Positions 38,681-41,274 of a stretch of DNA of 41,274 nt are shown here, piece after piece. The notes under the pieces are model-generated. The model saw only the letters and a program-made list of their open reading frames with translations, was not told the DNA's origin and did no database searches. Origin of the DNA: Streptomyces longispororuber. GTDB taxonomy: Bacteria > Actinomycetota > Actinomycetes > Streptomycetales > Streptomycetaceae. Positions within the stretch are counted from its first letter, which is position 1; every line of letters starts with the position of its first letter. The DNA lies in NCBI RefSeq assembly GCF_024448165.1, contig NZ_JAMOLN010000077.1:1-41274 (forward strand). Reading direction: 5' to 3'. The position numbers and the translations under genes were made by a program.

Positions 38681-40186
38681 TTGTCTGCCCCTGCGCTCTC
38701 CCCCACCGCGCTGCTGCGCGGCCTCCGGCCCGACTGGATCTCCGACCCGAAGGTGTGGCGCACGGAGGTCCTCGCCGGACTCGTCGTCGCGCTCGCCCTG
38801 ATCCCCGAGGCGATCTCGTTCTCGGTCATCGCGGGGGTCGATCCGGCGATCGGGCTGTTCGCGTCCTTCACCATGGCCGTGACGATCTCGGTCGTCGGCG
38901 GGCGGCGCGCGATGATCTCCGCGGCGACCGGTGCCGTCGCCCTCGTCATCGCCCCGCTCAACCGGGAGCACGGCTTCGGGTACCTGGTCGCCTGCGTGAT
39001 CCTGGCGGGCGTCTTCCAGATCGTCCTCGGCGCGCTCGGGGTGGCCAGGCTGATGCGGTTCGTGCCGCGCAGCGTGATGGTCGGCTTCGTCAACTCCCTC
39101 GCCGTGCTGATCTTCATGGCGCAGCTGCCGGAGATGACCGACGTGCCGTGGCCCGTCTATCCGCTCATCGCGGCCGGGCTCGCCCTCATGGTGTTCTTCC
39201 CCAAGGTCACCAAAGTGGTCCCGGCGCCGCTGGTCTCCATCGTGGTCCTGACCGTCGTCACGGTCGGCGCGGCGATCGCGGTGCCGACGGTCGGCGACAA
39301 GGGCGAGCTGCCGTCGGCGCTGCCGGTGCCAGGGCTGCCCGACGTGCCGTTCACCCTCGACACGCTCACCACCGTCGCCCCGTACGCGCTCGCCATGGCC
39401 CTGGTCGGCCTGATGGAGTCGTTGATGACGGCGAAGCTGGTGGACGACATCACCGACACCAGATCCGACAAGACCCGCGAGTCCGTCGGACAGGGCATCG
39501 CCAACATCGTGACCGGCTTCTTCGGCGGCATGGGCGGCTGCGCCATGATCGGCCAGACCATGATCAACGTACGGGTGTCGGGTGCCAGGACCCGGCTGTC
39601 GACGTTCCTCGCGGGCGCCTTCCTGATGGTGCTGTGCATCGTCTTCGGGCCGGTCGTCTCCGACATCCCGATGGCCGCGCTGGTCGCCGTGATGGTGATG
39701 GTGTCGTTCGCGACGTTCGACTGGCACTCGATCGCCCCGCGGACGCTCCGGCGGATGCCGGCCGGGGAGATCACGGTCATGCTGCTCACCGTCGCCGTCG
39801 TGGTCGCCACCCACAACCTCGCCATCGGCGTCGTCGTCGGCACCGTCACCGCGATGGTGGTCTTCGCCAGGCGGGTCGCCCACCTCGCCGAGGTCACCGC
39901 GGTCGTCGATCCCGACGGCGGACAGGTCGTGTACCGGGTGTCCGGGGAGCTGTTCTTCGCCTCCTCGAACGACCTGGTGACGCAGTTCGCCTACGCCACG
40001 GACCCCGCGAAGGTCGTCATCGACCTGTCCGGCACGCACGTCTGGGACGCGTCGTCCGTCGCCGCCCTCGACGCGATCGAGACGAAGTACGCGCAGCGCG
40101 GCAAGCAGGTCGAGATCATCGGCCTGAACGGGCCCAGCGCGCACCTGCACCGCCGCCTCAGCGGCGAACTCGCCGTCGGCGACTGA
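38681..40186 (+). CDS. SulP-family anion transporter with STAS domain
   Basis: 501 residues from TTG 38681, chosen because the protein then begins near LSAPALSPTALLRGLRPDW, as in relatives; the long upstream frame is an artefact. About 10-12 membrane helices with the SulP signature region IPEAISFSVIAGVDPAIGLFASF and GGMGGCAMIGQTMINVRVSG. C-terminal STAS domain about residues 395-495 (VYRVSGELFFASSNDL; VVIDLSGTHVWDASSVAALD with the phosphorylatable-type Ser). SulP proteins import sulfate, bicarbonate or similar anions. Likely controlled by the divergent MerR regulator. Confidence 0.92.
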   Translation: MSAPALSPTALLRGLRPDWISDPKVWRTEVLAGLVVALALIPEAISFSVIAGVDPAIGLFASFTMAVTISVVGGRRAMISAATGAVALVIAPLNREHGFGYLVACVILAGVFQIVLGALGVARLMRFVPRSVMVGFVNSLAVLIFMAQLPEMTDVPWPVYPLIAAGLALMVFFPKVTKVVPAPLVSIVVLTVVTVGAAIAVPTVGDKGELPSALPVPGLPDVPFTLDTLTTVAPYALAMALVGLMESLMTAKLVDDITDTRSDKTRESVGQGIANIVTGFFGGMGGCAMIGQTMINVRVSGARTRLSTFLAGAFLMVLCIVFGPVVSDIPMAALVAVMVMVSFATFDWHSIAPRTLRRMPAGEITVMLLTVAVVVATHNLAIGVVVGTVTAMVVFARRVAHLAEVTAVVDPDGGQVVYRVSGELFFASSNDLVTQFAYATDPAKVVIDLSGTHVWDASSVAALDAIETKYAQRGKQVEIIGLNGPSAHLHRRLSGELAVGD

Positions 40187-40269
40187 CGGTTCGCCCCTCC
40201 GGCCCCGGCCGTTGTCCGCCCCGCCCATTACGCTCGACGGCACTGCACGGTCTGCGGAGGGGGAACGGG

Positions 40270-41274
40270 GTGCGTGGGCGTCGGCTCAACGGGCGGTACG
40301 AGCTGGTCGAAGTCATCGGGTCCGGCGGGATGGGCGAGGTGTGGCGGGCCCGCGACCACGAGCTGGGGCGGGACGTCGCCGTCAAGGTGCTGCGCGCCGG
40401 GCCGTCCGGCAGCGGGGCGGGCGGGGACGCCGAGGCCGACGAGGCGCTGGCGCGGTTCCGCCGGGAGGCGCGGGTCGCCGCCGCGATCGACAGCCCGCAC
40501 GTGGTCGCGGTGCACGACCACGGCACCGACGGGGCGCATCCGTACCTCGTCATGGCGCTGGTGGACGGGCGGACGCTCCAGGAGATCCTCCGGGACGACG
40601 TGCGGGTGCCCGTGGCGGACGCGCTGCGGTGGACCGCCGACGTGTGCCGGGGGCTCGTCGTCGCACACGCGGCGGGCGTCGTGCACCGCGACATCAAACC
40701 GGCCAACATCATGGTGTCCGTGGAGGGCGACGCCTCGCGGGCCCGCATCGTGGACTTCGGTATCGCGCGCTACGTGGCGTACCGCGCCGCCGACCCGCGG
40801 CTGACGCACACCGGCCAGCTCCCGTTCGGCAGCGTGCAGTACATGGCGCCGGAGCGGTTCAGGGACGGTGCGGGGGACGCCAGGACCGATCTGTACGCCG
40901 TGGGGTGCGTGCTGTACGAACTGCTCGTCGGGCGGCCGCCGTTCATGGGGGACGCGGCGGGCGTGATGTTCAACCACCTGCACGACGTGCCGTTGCGGCC
41001 GAGCCGGGCGCGGTCCGGGGTGGGGCCCGCCGTGGACCGGCTGGTGCTCGACCTGATGGCGAAGGAGCCGGACGAGCGGCCCGCCGACGCGCGGGCCGCC
41101 CTGGAACGGGTGCTGGCCGTCTCGGCCCCGGCGGACGCTCCGTCGACGCCTCCGTCGACGCCTCCGTCGACATCTTCGTCCGCACCTCTGTCGACGGACG
41201 TGTCGAAGGACGTGTCGAAGGCGCCGGGACCACAGGAGTCGTCGGAACCACAGGAGCCGTCGGGACCGGAAGCC
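40270..41274 (+). CDS. Ser/Thr protein kinase (partial, C-terminus outside window)
   Basis: 335 codons visible from GTG 40270 (GGAGGGGG upstream); the gene runs past the right edge. Kinase domain about residues 8-275: GSGGMGEV (glycine loop 17-24), VAVK lysine (39), HRDIKPAN (H139, D141), VDFGIARY (D162) and YMAPERF, all intact. The sequence then becomes Pro/Ser/Thr-rich (PSTPPSTPPST, DVSKDVSK, PQEPSGPE), a typical disordered linker before a membrane helix or sensor domain that is not in view. No relation to the SulP gene beyond orientation. Confidence 0.93.
   Translation, partial: MRGRRLNGRYELVEVIGSGGMGEVWRARDHELGRDVAVKVLRAGPSGSGAGGDAEADEALARFRREARVAAAIDSPHVVAVHDHGTDGAHPYLVMALVDGRTLQEILRDDVRVPVADALRWTADVCRGLVVAHAAGVVHRDIKPANIMVSVEGDASRARIVDFGIARYVAYRAADPRLTHTGQLPFGSVQYMAPERFRDGAGDARTDLYAVGCVLYELLVGRPPFMGDAAGVMFNHLHDVPLRPSRARSGVGPAVDRLVLDLMAKEPDERPADARAALERVLAVSAPADAPSTPPSTPPSTSSSAPLSTDVSKDVSKAPGPQESSEPQEPSGPEA
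41138..41171. repeat. 12-bp tandem repeat in the kinase linker
   Basis: CTCCGTCGACGC repeats nearly three times, encoding PST-type units. A second 12-bp pair, GACGTGTCGAAG twice at 41197-41220, encodes DVSK. Confidence 0.8.

Overview
The window is very GC-rich DNA with strongly G/C-biased third codon positions, GTG and TTG starts, apparently leaderless genes, Tat signals, Hanks-type kinases and an argCJBDR cluster. This points to a Streptomyces chromosome, core region. From memory, gene order from about 3.5 kb to 38 kb resembles the SCO1550-SCO1580 region of S. coelicolor; I could not check this.

Layout. 1-3.5 kb: end of a zinc-binding small protein, a phosphotransferase, two small conserved-type proteins and a membrane-anchored Ser/Thr kinase. 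3.5-10.7 kb: a SpoU-type RNA methyltransferase, then cobalamin genes: CysG/CobA-type siroheme/precorrin enzyme, a BluB-CobT fusion with a roughly 500-residue low-complexity head, and CobL. 10.8-15.5 kb: a GNAT enzyme and a methionine ABC importer (metN-metI-metQ-metQ) preceded by a tiny Met/Cys-rich leader ORF. 15.5-20.5 kb: HAD phosphatase, two small membrane proteins, GNAT, an orphan ECF-like sigma factor, a Tat-exported glycerophosphodiester phosphodiesterase with PHO-box-like repeats, and a PlsC-type acyltransferase. 20.5-23 kb: TetR/MFS pair with an operator-like inverted repeat, and a small membrane protein. 23-26 kb: argH with an ARG-box-like site, a PNPOx-fold protein and an L,D-transpeptidase.

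26.0-31.96 kb holds the most unusual locus: three translationally coupled genes. The first encodes a 1646-residue protein with an N-terminal caspase-like peptidase, a middle helical region, an Hsp90-type GHKL ATPase and about nine helical repeats of about 70 residues. The second encodes a Cys-rich small protein and the third a three-helix membrane protein with a small C-terminal beta-rich domain. The layout (sensor/ATPase plus latent protease plus membrane partner) is what predicted conflict or programmed-death systems look like.

32-41 kb: SBF-family transporter, then the arginine operon argC-argJ-argB-argD-argR on the minus strand (each joint overlapping) with an ARG-box-like site ahead of argC, a MerR regulator divergent from a SulP transporter around a perfect 24-bp palindrome, and the start of a second Ser/Thr kinase cut by the window edge. 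I saw no tRNA, rRNA, CRISPR, IS element or phage gene.
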